Both the position numbers and the translations under genes were made by a program. From positions 40,413,264 to 40,477,263 of the forward strand of contig OY987242.1 in NCBI GenBank assembly GCA_963920765.1: DNA of 64,000 bases. Direction: 5' to 3'. Below are positions 33,838 to 46,185 of the stretch, piece by piece. Origin of the DNA: Ulota crispa. Its lineage: Eukaryota > Streptophyta > Bryopsida > Orthotrichales > Orthotrichaceae. Below the pieces are notes generated by a model. That model made no database searches. It was given only the letters and a program-made list of their open reading frames with translations, and was not told the origin of the DNA. Numbering within the stretch: position 1 is the first letter of the stretch; each line of letters starts with the position of its first letter.

Positions 33838-34090
33838 CATACCCTCCCTCCAATTAAAGAGTGTGGAATATTCCACACCCATCAGTAGCTAAGAGGACAC
33901 TTGGCTGAATTTGTCAGAGAGTTTATGAAAGACAGGCTCAATTTAGTTCACATACGTCGATGTGGTGGCCAAACATGTCAAAAAATTTAAAAATATTTTA
34001 AAAAAAAAAAAATTTTTGTCAGGATGAAGTTCGTGGATGATACGTGAAGAGAGTGAAAGGCAGCCTCTCTTCAGGCTACTGAATGTTATT
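33838..34090. repeat. Second copy of the dispersed repeat seen at 1163
   Basis: An inverted and longer copy of the repeat at 1163-1322. It carries a perfect 16-bp palindrome TGTGGAATATTCCACA and the 'cctctcttcaggctactgaa' end. It contains about 100 bp absent from the first copy. Family unknown. Confidence 0.6.
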
Positions 34091-34863
34091 AGTACATGTA
34101 AATTTTCAGTAACTTTGTGCCTTTATTTACAAATTCTCTCTAAGGGGGCCATCATGACAAACTAATGGCAGGTAGATGGTACAAAGGCAGAGAGCAATCC
34201 ACCAATCAGGGCATGGCACATGAAGACGAGGTTGAGCGCAGATCCCAATCATCTCATACAGGGCGCTGCCCTCAATTGGCTTCCCTTCACACCTGAGTAT
34301 TAAGTTAGCGACAGTTACTGATCCTGAAATGGATGGTTACATGACCGGGAGGTACCAGTACTCCAACTTCAAATGATTCCTGGTACTCACAGGTATTTAA
34401 TTATATAAACTTTGATAACTATGTTTGAACTACTGGCTGTTGCGGAATTCATTATGCACAATACATGACAAATAATTCTATTTCCACAGAATTAGAGGTC
34501 ATAGCTCCGCACCTAGAAATCTTCGGAAGGAATGAAGTGGATGTAATGCAAATAATTCATTTCCTTTAATTAATCAAACACCTTAAAATGGAGTTCAATG
34601 AAAAAAATGGTTCTACATAAACATTTATATTTTAGTAAAATTCCACCATGGCACCAACGATGCATGTTGGCTGTCTAATGTTGGTGAGCCATTCTTAAAA
34701 TTGGGCTTGTGTTCCATCTGGCCTTTAACCCCTAAAGGCCCAAGCCCTTTTTTTGTGAAAGTCTCTCAAAATTGCCACTTTTGGGGGAATGAGTAGAAAA
34801 ATAGGAAAATTTATTCTTTTTGGAAATCCAACCGTAGGATCTTGCCCTAAACTATGTGAGGTA

Positions 34864-35178
34864 AGGTATGTACACCCATAAGCGTCAAAATAAGGGTTTT
34901 GAACATGATGAGTATCAATAAACAGCTAGCAAATTATAGGATCCTATTAGGAATAGAAAACTAATGAGTTTGCACTTTTGAATGTATTATTTGGATACTG
35001 TGAGAATAAGTTGTGAATTTTTAAAGAGCAAACTGCCATTGCATCCATAACCACTTTGAAGATTTGATGTTCACATGTTGTACATCCTTGTCATTACATC
35101 TATCCACTTCCACAGATTTTCCAAGATTTTCAGAGGTGACGGTTATGGGAACATTGACGCTTATGTTTGTACATACTT
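34864..35178. mobile_element. TA-target MITE, copy c (315 bp) with natural empty site
   Basis: Ends AGGTATGTACACCCATAAGC and CGCTTATGTTTGTACATACTT are flanked by TA on both sides (34862-34863, 35179-35180). The homologous sequence near 42910-42925 lacks the insert and has a single TA at that place, which proves the boundaries and the target duplication. Confidence 0.85.
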
Positions 35179-35802
35179 TACTTGTGTGAAAAAATCAGCT
35201 TGTTCTAGAGGTACAAGAGTGAGGTATTGACATCTAGTGAAAAAAGAAAAAAGAAAAATCCCGGCTGCCCAAAAATTTTAGAAGCCTTTGACCTCTCCTA
35301 TATCAAATAAATTGCTCTACGCAAAGTTGAGGTTTTTTTTCCATGTAGAAGACCAAATTAGGTAAGTGTGGGAGAATTTTCAAATGAATTGGAGGTGAGA
35401 AACATACTTTGTAAAATCTTGCAATGCTATTAGGTCATGAAATTTGCATATACAATTATACACTAGGCAAAATTGGAAGATATATGTAAAATTCAGAAAT
35501 TTGAATTATTGTGATCCAAATGGTGAAAACCAAGGAGTCTTAGTCTACTACAACTTGGAAAAAAAGAAATAAAAATTAAACAAATTGCTCAAAAAAGCAA
35601 AGCACCAAATTTTGCAAGGGGCATAATGAATGGAGGTTTGGGAGTCCCAATGTCCCATACCTACCAGCAAACTAAAACTTCTCATAACTTTCATCTCATC
35701 AATCAAAATTGAATGATTCAAAGCTTCCTACACACACACAAATACATATATATATATATATATACATTTATTTTTATTTTTATTTTTATTTTTATATATA
35801 GA

Positions 35803-36199
35803 GAATTGCTAAAGCCACACCCAAAATTACTAATGCCACACCCCCTAGGTGTGCTTTGAGCATGAAATGTGATAATTTAATGCAGATTGTTTTGATTTGG
35901 GTTAAAGTATTTGTTTTATCTTTATCATTCTAAGGTTATGTTCAAAAAACATGGAGGTATTTGAATTTGAAACCTAATATATGGGATTTTTGAATTACTT
36001 AAAGCAAAAAGACATCAAAAAAACAACAATGGTGCAATAAAAATTCAACAAATTTTTTTATTTGTTTTTCTTTCTTTCAAGCAGGTGGTGATGACTAGAT
36101 TGAATGAATGATGAACCACTTGAATTTAAAAAAATAAGCATTAAGCTCTCAAATTAGGTGCTGGGGTGTGGCATTAGCAATTTTGGGTGTGGCTTTAGC
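35803..36199 (+). mobile_element. Doubled-motif MITE, intact single copy
   Basis: It begins GAATTGCTAAAGCCACACCC followed by a second, near-identical unit (AATTACTAATGCCACACCCC). It ends with the inverse arrangement (GGTGTGGCATTAGCAATTTT then GGTGTGGCTTTAGC). It sits in a (TA)n/(TTTTTA)n tract of the TTAA-family host. It matches X and Y at 24.8-25.7 kb. Confidence 0.75.
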
Positions 36200-36608
36200 C
36201 CCTCTCCCCACTCCCCTCTCCCCTCCGTCTCTCTCTAAAGAACCAATTTCAGATTTTTTATTTTAAAAAAATACAAATTTTTGAGCTACCCAATTCCCCC
36301 ATATTTTTTCAATTATTCATGTATAACTTTTTCAATAAATGTCGGAATGAAGAAAAAATTAGATGCTCACACTGATCTTTGAATTCCCCATCTTTTGTAA
36401 AAGTTTCAAAATATCACACAAAGTAGTTTAGCTGTAAGTACATGCCCAAAACCCCACTTGGCCCCCAAGCGACTACTTGTGCCTTTAGGGATTTATGGAT
36501 TAAGACACTCTTTGGTTCTTAGATCTCAAATTTAAGCGCACCAAGCATAAAGACATTGGAGATCATATGTGAAACTCAACCATTGAGAGGAAGTTTTTTG
36601 AAAGCTTC

Positions 36609-36754
36609 CATTACAAGAAAAACTTATCCTAATTAAATAACTATTCCACCATGATTATACATGTCCACAATGACTATAATTAAATCATATCATATTTAGA
36701 GTGGACATTTGCAATTTTTGTGACTAGTCATTTATACTTGTTTTTCTTGTAATG
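36609..36754. mobile_element. Mini-CACTA hairpin element 2
   Basis: A 146-bp element runs from CATTACAAGAAAAAC to GTTTTTCTTGTAATG, the plant CACTA terminal motif (CACTACAAGAAAA) with one transition at each end. The exact 3-bp target duplication TTC flanks it (36606-36608, 36755-36757). Much of its length is self-complementary. Confidence 0.85.
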
Positions 36755-36757
36755 TTC

Positions 36758-38476
36758 TTGGGCTTCAAGCAACCTTGGCTTCTAGTGTGTAAGGTGGTCC
36801 TATTGTATTTTTGCAACTCTTTATGCATTAATGGAAATAGGGTTAGTTCACAATGTTAAGCAATTGTGGATTATAGCATAATATTGATGGTTTCTAAGGA
36901 AATCCTCATTCACTTGGTAGTGCATTACTTTAGAACATAATTTGAGCAAAAAAGAGGATTAAAGGGAGTTCATTCATGGCATGTTTGGAGAAGTCTCAAG
37001 TTTAGACGAGTTTATGTTTTTAAGGCAAACCATTTCATAAATTCATAGTAACCAAATTGTGAAAAGTACTCATCTATTGAAAAAAATTAGTTTTCATAAG
37101 AAGGATCTTCAAGGTACCTAAACAATATTGCTAATTTGGATAGTAATAGGTTGGTTTATTATAGTAACTACTATGCAAGTGTAACAACTAATGCTACACA
37201 AAATTAACCTAACAATAAACTCATAACATTGTGTGTAAGCGTTTATTTTTAGTTTAGTTATTTACTCAATTATTTACAAATATAGGTTGTTTCTCTTCAT
37301 GGAGCTTTAGGAATAAGATAATGGGTGTTTAGAGTTGTGTATCATCTTGGTGATACAAACAATAGATGCACGCAAGAATGTAAAAATAAAATTGTAAAAT
37401 ACAATTAACAAGATGGCCTAACATTTTATGGGATCACATTACAAGAATCTTTGGAACTCTAAAAGATATTTTGTTTTACTTGATATTCAATGTAGTTTTA
37501 ATTGATTGTAAAAATTTACTATTAATAGTTAGAACCAAAGGCAAAGAAGTAGTGTTATCATTGAAAGAGTCGTTTTCATGGTACAATGGGATTATTATGC
37601 AAACTTTGTTTAATAGAACCTAAGTAAAAAATTTGTTTGAAAGGTGCTTGACAATCCTTAAATGCAATTAGATAATGATAGAGAAAAAATTTACATCTCA
37701 AATTATAGCTTTGAGCTTCAAATGAGCAATCAACTATCCTTAGTTTTAGAATGGGATTCTCCAAGTACTTTAAACAAAATCAGTCACCATCTTTCAAAGA
37801 AAATGTAATCTACTTATTTTCTTATATCTAGTGCACTTTGAAATTGAGTTTAGAATAGAGACTTAGGATCCACTTTAGCCTTACAAAAGAACCCTAGATG
37901 ATTTTTTTGTAGAGACCAACAAGCTTCAAATTATCAAAGCAACTATAATACTTATACACCTTGGAAAGTAATCAAATAGCACCTTACTTCCCACATTCTA
38001 TTGGTCTTTACTAGTATTGAGCAAGTTCATTGATAAGTGAGAGTGACACTAGTTTTTTTTTCTTAAATTGAGTTATTTTCTAAAGTTTGAATAAGTATTT
38101 TAAAATCAAATGAAGGAAAGGAGATTTTATGTGTACCATTAAACTACTATTTTGGTCCATGAATTTAAATTTTATAAAAAAATTTAGTGTGTTATTTTTT
38201 TAAATGTAATTATTGAATTACTAAAGTATGGATATCAAGTTCCCAAAAATCCAAATGTAAGAATCTTCCGAGATGATGATGCTCGTTTCATAGTGTAAAA
38301 TCTTGTGGTTGGAATATTTGTTAAGAGTATCATCATAGCAACTACGAATGACAAACCAAATATTGGTATTTGAAACTTGTATACTACATTGCAATTTTGT
38401 GAAGAATTTTTTTGACCTTTATTTCTGTAAACAATAAAAAATAACTAAATCATAAACGTTTATCTTTTTGCACATA
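36758..38476. other. A+T-rich gene-free stretch
   Basis: No gene, element end or structured repeat that I can support. Short frames are what this composition gives by chance. Confidence 0.4.
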
Positions 38477-38871
38477 AGGTAGGCGCACCCATAAGCATGA
38501 AAATATGGGTTTTGGAGTTGGTAAAACAATCAACTAACTTTGAAAAAAATATTGTAAGTTAGCAAGGGGAACCTAAAATATTGGCATCAATTTTAAGGTT
38601 CCAACTGCAAGCATTTGTTCACAAAAATTCTTCAAAGTCCAAAATCACTGAACATGTAAAGTCGTGCGTAGGAGATGCTAAAAATAAGGTTTGTTGGTTT
38701 TTAGATAGTGAAATGGGATACTCAAAACTGTCATGCCAATCATTCACAACTATCACTTTGTCACCCACAACCACACTTAGTTACCCATAATCAATCACTT
38801 TAAATATTTGCCAGTCTTAAAGACATAGGTCACGGGCATGTAGAACCTCACTAGGATGGGTGCGGCTACCT
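38477..38871. mobile_element. TA-target MITE, copy d
   Basis: Ends AGGTAGGCGCACCCATAAGC and TGGGTGCGGCTACCT are flanked by TA at 38475-38476 and 38872-38873. It is 395 bp long, longer than copies b and c, and its interior differs from theirs apart from the ends. Confidence 0.7.
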
Positions 38872-39359
38872 TACAATTGCATCAAAATCATGATGTGTTT
38901 TGATTTTTTTATTATCGCTTAAACTTCAAGTGCCTTAAGAATGGATATTTTCTGTAATAGAAACCATGATGTTGAATGTTATGAATGTAGAACAAGAACA
39001 TTTTGATACAAATTGTATCATTTTTACTTGTTAAAATGAACTTGAATCTAACATTCAGCCAATAAACTCAGTATTAAATTTTTACATAATCACTATATTT
39101 TTAGTAAACATAAAGTTTAAAATTTTTTAAACTGACTGGATAAATTTTTTTTTTATTATTCAATATTACATTTGAAGTAACATGTATTGTATTTTTGAAC
39201 CTTTAGAACCTCTGAGTGGATTCAAAACTCAATTACTTGAGGCAATTGTGAATTTTCATTGTACCATAGTAATGTCATAGAGCCCTACAGCTCTAGAGCT
39301 TAGTAGAATGGTCTTAATAACATCAATAACCATCAAGGAGGGATGTTAATTTAAGTGAT

Positions 39360-40188
39360 TTAACCCCTAAAGCATTGAACATACTTTTATTTGACAACAT
39401 AGTAATTTTGAGCAGCTCACTACAAATACGGATTTCTTTTTCTTTCTTGAAATTTTCACACATGTTGTGTCCAAGGAGTAGCTTTAAGGAGCAACAATTT
39501 TCATAGTTTTTGACCACATGGCTCAAAAGTTATTGCATGATATAGAGTTTTCTTTGCTCGTCAGGTAAACAAAAAACTTCTTCAAAAATTATATTTTTTG
39601 AATTTTGTTTTTTGAAATTGGTTCTTTAAATCTATGTAGACATGGGAAGCTTTAAATCATTCCCTTTTTTATCAATGAGATGAAAGCTATGAGAAGATTT
39701 TTTTTGCGAGCAATTATGGATTCTCTACTCTAAAATAAACTTTGAAGTCCTTTATTTTACTCAATTTTTGATATTGTGGATAAAAATCAAAGCCTAAGGA
39801 TGTGGATTTTTTATCACAACATTACAACCATTTGGATTGGAATTTGTCATTTTTATAATTAAGTTCTTAGCAATTTAGTGTTTTGAATCATTCTCTATTT
39901 TTTACTTACTATTTTTTTCCCATTTGTTGTATAATTCCAAATGATTTGAAAGTTATCAAGTGTATATCTAACTTTCTTTGAAGAAAAAATCCAAAAAATT
40001 ACAACCGTTTTGGAAAAAATTCATACAAATATGACCTTGTGAAGTGCAGCTGCCCAAATTTTTGCAAGGACAAAAAACAATTTTTTGTCAATTCAAACTC
40101 AAATATCTTACAATTTACATGGTGAAAATTTCTGAATTTTTTTCACATCATTTGATACTAGTGTAGTACAAGATGTTAAAGCTACATT

Positions 40189-40268
<80 letters not shown>

Positions 40269-41394
40269 TGTAATATACAAGTAAGGCCATGTGTGAAAAA
40301 AAATTCAGCCCACTTGACCATGTAGAGTGTAAGGTTATAACGTTTGAAGTGAGAAAATCAACCTGCTTTATTCTTGCAAAACAAGGTCACCAGACTTTGA
40401 GCCCTTTTAAAGTAAAATTAATGCTTTACACAAAAACAAGATTTTTTCCATTCACAAGTACACAATGTTAGGTTCACTCATGAAAAATTTCAGAAGCATA
40501 TAACGCATTATCTGTTAAATTGGGAAAATTATTACATTTTGGAACTTTTGAAGGTTTCAGTTGGCCACTTGAAACTGAGCTCACAATGCTTTTTTGGTAC
40601 ACGTGCCCTCACCTAAGAGGAGGAATTTGCACGGGAAAAAATCTTAGTGTCTCAGACTAAATCTGATACCTTTGAATCTAGTTTAAGGTCACTTTTTGGG
40701 TCTAAGGTGGAATACAAAATGGTACCTCTGTTTTTCCCAATTTAACAAATAACGCGTTATATATAGAATCTAGCTTATTCTAAATCACCTTGCAATGCAA
40801 GGAGGTTAAGTGAATTTGCAATACACTAGTCATTTTTTCATGATTTCTTGTGCAATAAGGAAGTTTTTTTAGTAGAAATTTGAACAGTGAAAAGTTAAAG
40901 ACAAAGATTAGGAATATGCAAAAAAAAATTCAAGAGCTTTGGATTTATGGATTTAAAAATAATAGGACCTAAAGTTAGAAGAAAGTACCTTTTCTTGAAA
41001 TTGTCCAAACATAGTTAACAAAGTTTGACTCCTCTTAGAATGTGATGTGAGAACTCAATTTATTAATTTTTTTGACAATTGTGTACCATATTTACTTAGT
41101 TACATACATGCCAAGTTTCAAAATTTAATGAGAGTTTTAGCATAAGATTCTCCAAAGATGCCCAAACTACCCAAGGTGCTTCAATTCTTTTGAGCAGCAT
41201 AACTTTCTACTCAAGCATCCGATTGGAGTTTTTTATTTTATTTTTTATTTTTTTTATTTTTTTTTCAAAAAGAGGTATTCATTATGTGCACTTTGACTCC
41301 AAATTTCAATAACATCCTTCAAAAATTGACTTCATAGAAACCTACCTAAACTTTCAACCGACCGTTGAACAAACTTTTGTGGTTTAGGGATTAA
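39360..41394. mobile_element. TTAA-family element, about 2 kb
   Basis: The left edge is TTAA-CCCCTAAAGC and the right edge is GGTTTAGGGA-TTAA. Internal segments match both the 42079 copy (the 'gaaattggttct', 'ggaagctttaaatcatt', 'atgagatgaaag' blocks) and the 46186 copy (the 'gcaaggaggttaagtgaatt' block), so it may be the longest version. It includes a long (TA)n run. No transposase is visible. Confidence 0.55.
40192..40264. repeat. (TA)n microsatellite
   Basis: About 36 TA units without interruption. Length is likely to vary between individuals and assemblies. Confidence 0.95.
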
Positions 41395-42078
41395 AGCATT
41401 TTCATAATACTCCTAATAGAAATTTTCTATTCATATTCTGTAATTTAGGAATAAAACTTGTTGACATGGCAAAAAAAAAAGAAAAAAAAGAAAAGCAGTT
41501 CTACAGTAAGTATTTATTAGAATCTTGTGGGGGATCAGATATCAAATTTATTGAATTAGTCGAAGTTACCTTCAAAATGATTTCATCTTGAAGGCCACTA
41601 GTGGCTTTGACAACCTGAAAAAGGATTAATCAGAAAAAAGAAAAAAACTTAATTGGATAAGACATGATGAAAATATTTTTCCTCTTGAGGTCCAATAAAA
41701 ACTTCAAAGTTATAAGACTGACTTCATAAACAACTTTTATAATTAATTGGTAACCAATAATCTTGCTACTAAAATTCTCAACTTAAACTTTTGTTGTTTC
41801 ATTCCATGATCATACAGGATTTTGTTCTAGGCTAGTTATATATTTAGCTAAATATGGACTTTGCAAAATCCGAAAACCATAATCCAAAAAAATACTCAAT
41901 ACAACATCTCTTATTGGATGCGTTCAAAAATGGAAGATCTCCAGAGATGTTGCCTTGTTTGAACATTGAAAGTCTCCTATTATTTTGCATAGTCCATATT
42001 TTCATGCATAACCCATAAATATATCAATACTCTTCAATTAGTCAAATATGACACTTCCCTTTATAAATGTTTGTAAAC

Positions 42079-43046
42079 TTAACCCCTAAAGGCCCAAGTG
42101 GTCGCTTGAGGGCCAAGTGGGGTTTTGGGCATGTACTTATAGCTAAACTACTTTGTGTGATATTTTGAAACTCTTACAAAAAATGGGGAATTCAAAGATC
42201 AGTGTGGGCATCTAATTTTTTCTTCATTCCGACATTTATTGAAGAAATTATACATGAAAAATTGAAAAAACATGGGAGAATTGGGCAGCTCCAAAAAAAT
42301 TGTAATTTTTTAAAATAAAATCTGAAATTGGTTCTATATATATATATTTGTGTGTGTGTAGGAAGCTTTGAATCATTCAATTTTGATTGATGAGATGAAA
42401 GTTATGAGAAGTTTTAGTTTGCTGGTAGGTATGGGACATTGGGACTCCCAAACCTCCATTCATTATGCCCCTTGCAAAATTTGGTGCTTTGCTTTTTTGA
42501 GCAATTTGTTTATTTTTTACTTCTTTTTTTCCAAGTTGTAGTAGACTAAGACTCCTTGGTTTTCACCATTTGGATCACAATAATTCAAATTTCTGAATTT
42601 TACATATATCTTCCAATTTTGCCTAGTGTATAATTGTATATGCAAATTTCATGACCTAATAGCATTGCAAGATTTTACAAAGTATGTTTCTCACCTCCAA
42701 TTCATTTGAAAATTCTCCCACACTTACCTAATTTGGTCTTCTACATGGAAAAAAAACCTCAACTTTGCGTAGAGCAATTTATTTGATATAGGAGAGGTCA
42801 AAGGCTTCTAAAATTTTTGGGTACCAGGGATTTTTCTTTTTTCTTTTTTCACTAGATGTCAATATCTCACTCCTCTACCTCTAGAATGAGCTGATTTTTT
42901 TCACGCAAGTACCTCCCATAGTCTAGGGCAAGATCCTACGGGTGGATTTCCAAAAGAATAAATTTTCCTAGCTTTCTACTCATTCCTGCAAAAGTGGCAA
43001 TTTTGAGTGACTTTCACAGAAAAAGGGCTTGGGCCTTTATGGGTTA
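42079..43046 (+). mobile_element. TTAA-family element, cleanest copy (968 bp)
   Basis: Both edges are TTAA. The left end is CCCCTAAAGGCCCAAG and the right end in reverse is CCCATAAAGGCCCAAG, 15 of 16 matching. A TTAA target with ends starting CCC is the signature of piggyBac-type transposons. The interior lacks any transposase-sized frame. It provides the empty site for MITE copy c. Confidence 0.65.
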
Positions 43047-43135
43047 AGTTCAAGGTGGCCATGAAATAGTACAATATTTGCTACAAGTGGTAAGTATTAG
43101 TGTGCTTGAGTTTATTATGCTTGAAGAGTGATCCC

Positions 43136-44369
43136 TTAACCCCAAAACGTTGAAGAGGATGTTTTTTGTCCATCTGGCTAGAAAAAAAGATTCTATAATA
43201 TGAAGAAAGGCAATTATTTATTTGATTTTTTTTCAAAAGTGATCAGAAACACATGGTCCATCATGGAAGGCAAAAACTACCTCATTAGATGCACTCATAT
43301 TATGAGGTGACCCAAATTGTAAGGAGATTCAAAGATGCATTATTAGATCCCAAGCTGTCTTTCTTTCAATTTTCATGAGGGCACTATGCACTGTAGACAT
43401 TTGGAAACAATATTATAATTGTTGGGCATTTGCTAGTGTTATATTGCACATTGTACAGTACCATGAAGAAAGTCTACTTACCACTTTTTATGGCGTTTGA
43501 AGAAGTATATATAACAAAGGATATAACTGATGTTTCATTTGCATATTGTCAGTGTCTCATCCTCATGCAATCCCAATCAAGTATACCAAATTTCAACTAC
43601 AAAAATCAAAACCCTATTTTTGGCAATTTTTTTGGTTTTACACAATAATTGATTAAAAAACAACGATGATGAGTATTTGAGATTTGATTGAACAAGTATA
43701 TAGGAAACACCCATATGCACATCTTTCTTGTTACCAAACATCTTCAAAAAGTTTCAAAATTCCTTCTAGAGAGATTTTAATGTTGAAGTGATCATGACCA
43801 AATTTTGTAAAATAGATTTCTCTATTTTTTAATTGACTTTTGGCAAAGTAAATACATAATTACCCTCAAATGTACAAACTTAATCATAGTATATGAGTCA
43901 AATAGAAAATCCCAATTACCATAAAAGCACATATATTTTACTAAATTTTGTCATGATCACCCCACCATTAAAATCTCTATAGAAGAAATTTTGGAACTTT
44001 TTGAAGATGTTTGGTAAAAAGAAAGATGTGCGCATGGGTGTTTCCTACATACCTATTCTATCAAATCTCAAAAACTCATGACTGTTGTCTTTTAATCAAT
44101 TATCATGTAAAACCAAGAATTTTAATTAAAATGATTCACCAAAAATATGATTTTGATTTTTTGTAGTTGAAATTTGGTATGCTTGATTGGGATTGCATGA
44201 GGATGAGACAGTGACAATATGAGAATGAAATGTTAGTTATATTCTTTGTTATACATACTACTTTAGATGCCATAAAAGGATAGTACATAGACTTTCGTTA
44301 GAGTCCTGTAGAGTGTAGAGTATTGTAGCCAAACTTGTTATGATGACTAACCCGGCCTTTAAGAGTTAA
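43136..44369. mobile_element. Probable TTAA-family element made of a large palindrome
   Basis: The left edge is TTAA-CCCCAAAACG and the right edge CGGCCTTTAAGAG-TTAA, a weaker match to the family ends. Inside, arms of about 400 bp (about 43455-43855 and 43925-44310) are inverted copies, sharing for example 'gtctcatcctcatgcaatcc' and 'acatcttcaaaaagtttc' with their inverses. Non-coding. Confidence 0.5.
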
Positions 44370-45090
44370 GCAAATCTATCATATTAAATAAGATTAAGTT
44401 TTCTATAGACTGGAAATGAGCAAAAGAATTAACATTCCCAATTTCAGAAATTCATAACCAATTTAACTAAATTTAAAAAAAATAAAACCAAATAAAATGC
44501 AACTTCAATTTCTGTTCCAAGGAAATTGTACTAAAAATTTATTTCACGATTTCAACCCACAAGAAGGTAATCATCCTTTTGTAGAAGGCTTTAAATGCAC
44601 CCCAATTTATTATATTTTTTCACACCAGTTGGGATGGAAAGTTCCTGTGTGGGTGTTTCCCACTCGATACATGATTTGGCACATCCTATGCATTTGTTAC
44701 GGTAGATTCCTTTCCTTTAGAAGTCATTCTGTCAAAATGATTAAAGTAATGTGAGTGTTTTATTTGATGTATTTTTAAAGGTACGTGTCGAGTTGCCAGC
44801 GTCATCGTACCAACTGCCAAATCAACGGATGAGTAATTGAGTATGCATGCTGGATTCACCAGTCACGAAGTGCAAAAAGGGATTGGATTTTGTTTTACCA
44901 TTACTTCATTTTGCCGCCATAACATTATTCACCCTTGCTGGGGGGACCCTTTCGCTCCCTCAATATCGGGAGGAATTGAGCGAATGGCAGTCCATGGCTG
45001 CTCCACCCACCAATCACAGTGAAGGATTTATAACTAAACTGTCTTCCCAAGTATCCTGTGAGGAATATCCTTGGGAGGACAAGAGCCAGT
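44370..45090. other. Spacer between TTAA-family elements
   Basis: It holds an 85-codon plus-strand frame (44497-44754) that I do not recognise. No other structure seen. Confidence 0.35.
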
Positions 45091-45999
45091 TTAACTCCTA
45101 AAATTCTTTTGTGTTTAGAGGCCCAAAACTGCTTCAAAATACTAGTCCCCACAGCAAGGTCAAAATCTTCATTGAAACTTAACGTTTTAACAAATCCAAC
45201 CATAGGATTTTTTGATTGACTTGCACAAGTACATTGTCCCAAAATTTCAGAATAAATATCTCCACCAATTGCAAGATCAATGTGCCTAAACTTCAAAATG
45301 TAGGCTTTTCTAGTCCTTCCAGAAGGTGAAATTTTGTTTTTCAAACTTTTTAGAGAAAAACACATATGTTGTGTTTCTTGTGCAATTTTTGCAATATGTT
45401 GGAAAAGGGGTTGAAAGCATAGATAAAAAAATTAGACCAAAAAATTTGTTGGATTCATTTTTACAAAAATTGTAAAGTGAAAGGTATTGATGAATGAAAG
45501 ATATAACTGATATGCTAATAAATTTTGGAAGAATTTGAAAATTGTTAATTACAATCGTAAGAATGCTCTAACAGACAATTAATAACTTTAATTTTCATTT
45601 TCATTTGAAAATTTCCAAAATTGAGAGTAAAAGATAACTTTATATGTTTTTTCTACCCTCTTTCTACCTTCATTGCTCGCAAAATAAAACTCCTTTTAAC
45701 TCTTACCTCCTTATTTGGGATTGAGTGATTCAATTTTGTTTGAGTAGGTATCAATCTATACAATTCTAAAAAAAAATTATAATATATTTTCTGCTGCCTG
45801 ATTTGACATTGAATTTGCAAAAACCTTATAACTTTTGCATTACTTATCGGAACGGCATGAAATAAAGCTTCACACATAAATTATGATGAGTAGTATTTGT
45901 CCTAAAAATTTCATGAAAAAATTCCAAATCATGAAGTCAAGAGAGCCTGCCCGAGTTGTCATAAAGCCCAAAGTGGCTCCTTGGGCTTTTAGGGGTTAA
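45091..45999. mobile_element. Probable TTAA-family element (909 bp)
   Basis: The left edge is TTAA-CTCCTAAAATTC and the right edge is GGCTTTTAGGGG-TTAA, with a 9-10-bp inverted match next to TTAA. A 146-codon minus-strand frame crosses its left edge (44925-45365) but shows no known domain. Confidence 0.45.
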
Positions 46000-46185
46000 C
46001 AATGTTATGGCAAATCCATTCAAGGGAATATACACAAAAGTATCCAAGTAAATATGGTTGTATGGCTTTTTATTATTAAAATCACTTGACTTATTAATAA
46101 AATCTCTTAAATTCATATCGTGCCGTGTTGGTAATTGAAAGGTGATTATGAGTTCTTTTAGTTTGTAATCTTTGGACAATTGTTG

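Larger units (their letters stand above)
34725..36496 (-). mobile_element. TTAA-family element (piggyBac-like ends), with two MITEs inside
   Basis: Its left edge is TTAA followed by CCCCTAAAGGCCCAAG. Its right edge is CTTGTGCCTTTAGGGA followed by TTTA, a decayed TTAA. Read in reverse it matches the uninterrupted copy at 42079-43046 for about 1 kb. The extra length is the TA-target MITE at 34864-35178 and the doubled-motif MITE at 35803-36199. No transposase frame is present, so it is non-autonomous. Confidence 0.65.

Noticed and set aside
40192-40264. (TA)n run as a CRISPR or satellite array
   Set aside because: It is a plain dinucleotide microsatellite with no spacer structure.
44925-45365. 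146-codon minus-strand frame
   Set aside because: It crosses the edge of a TTAA-family element and shows no domain I know.
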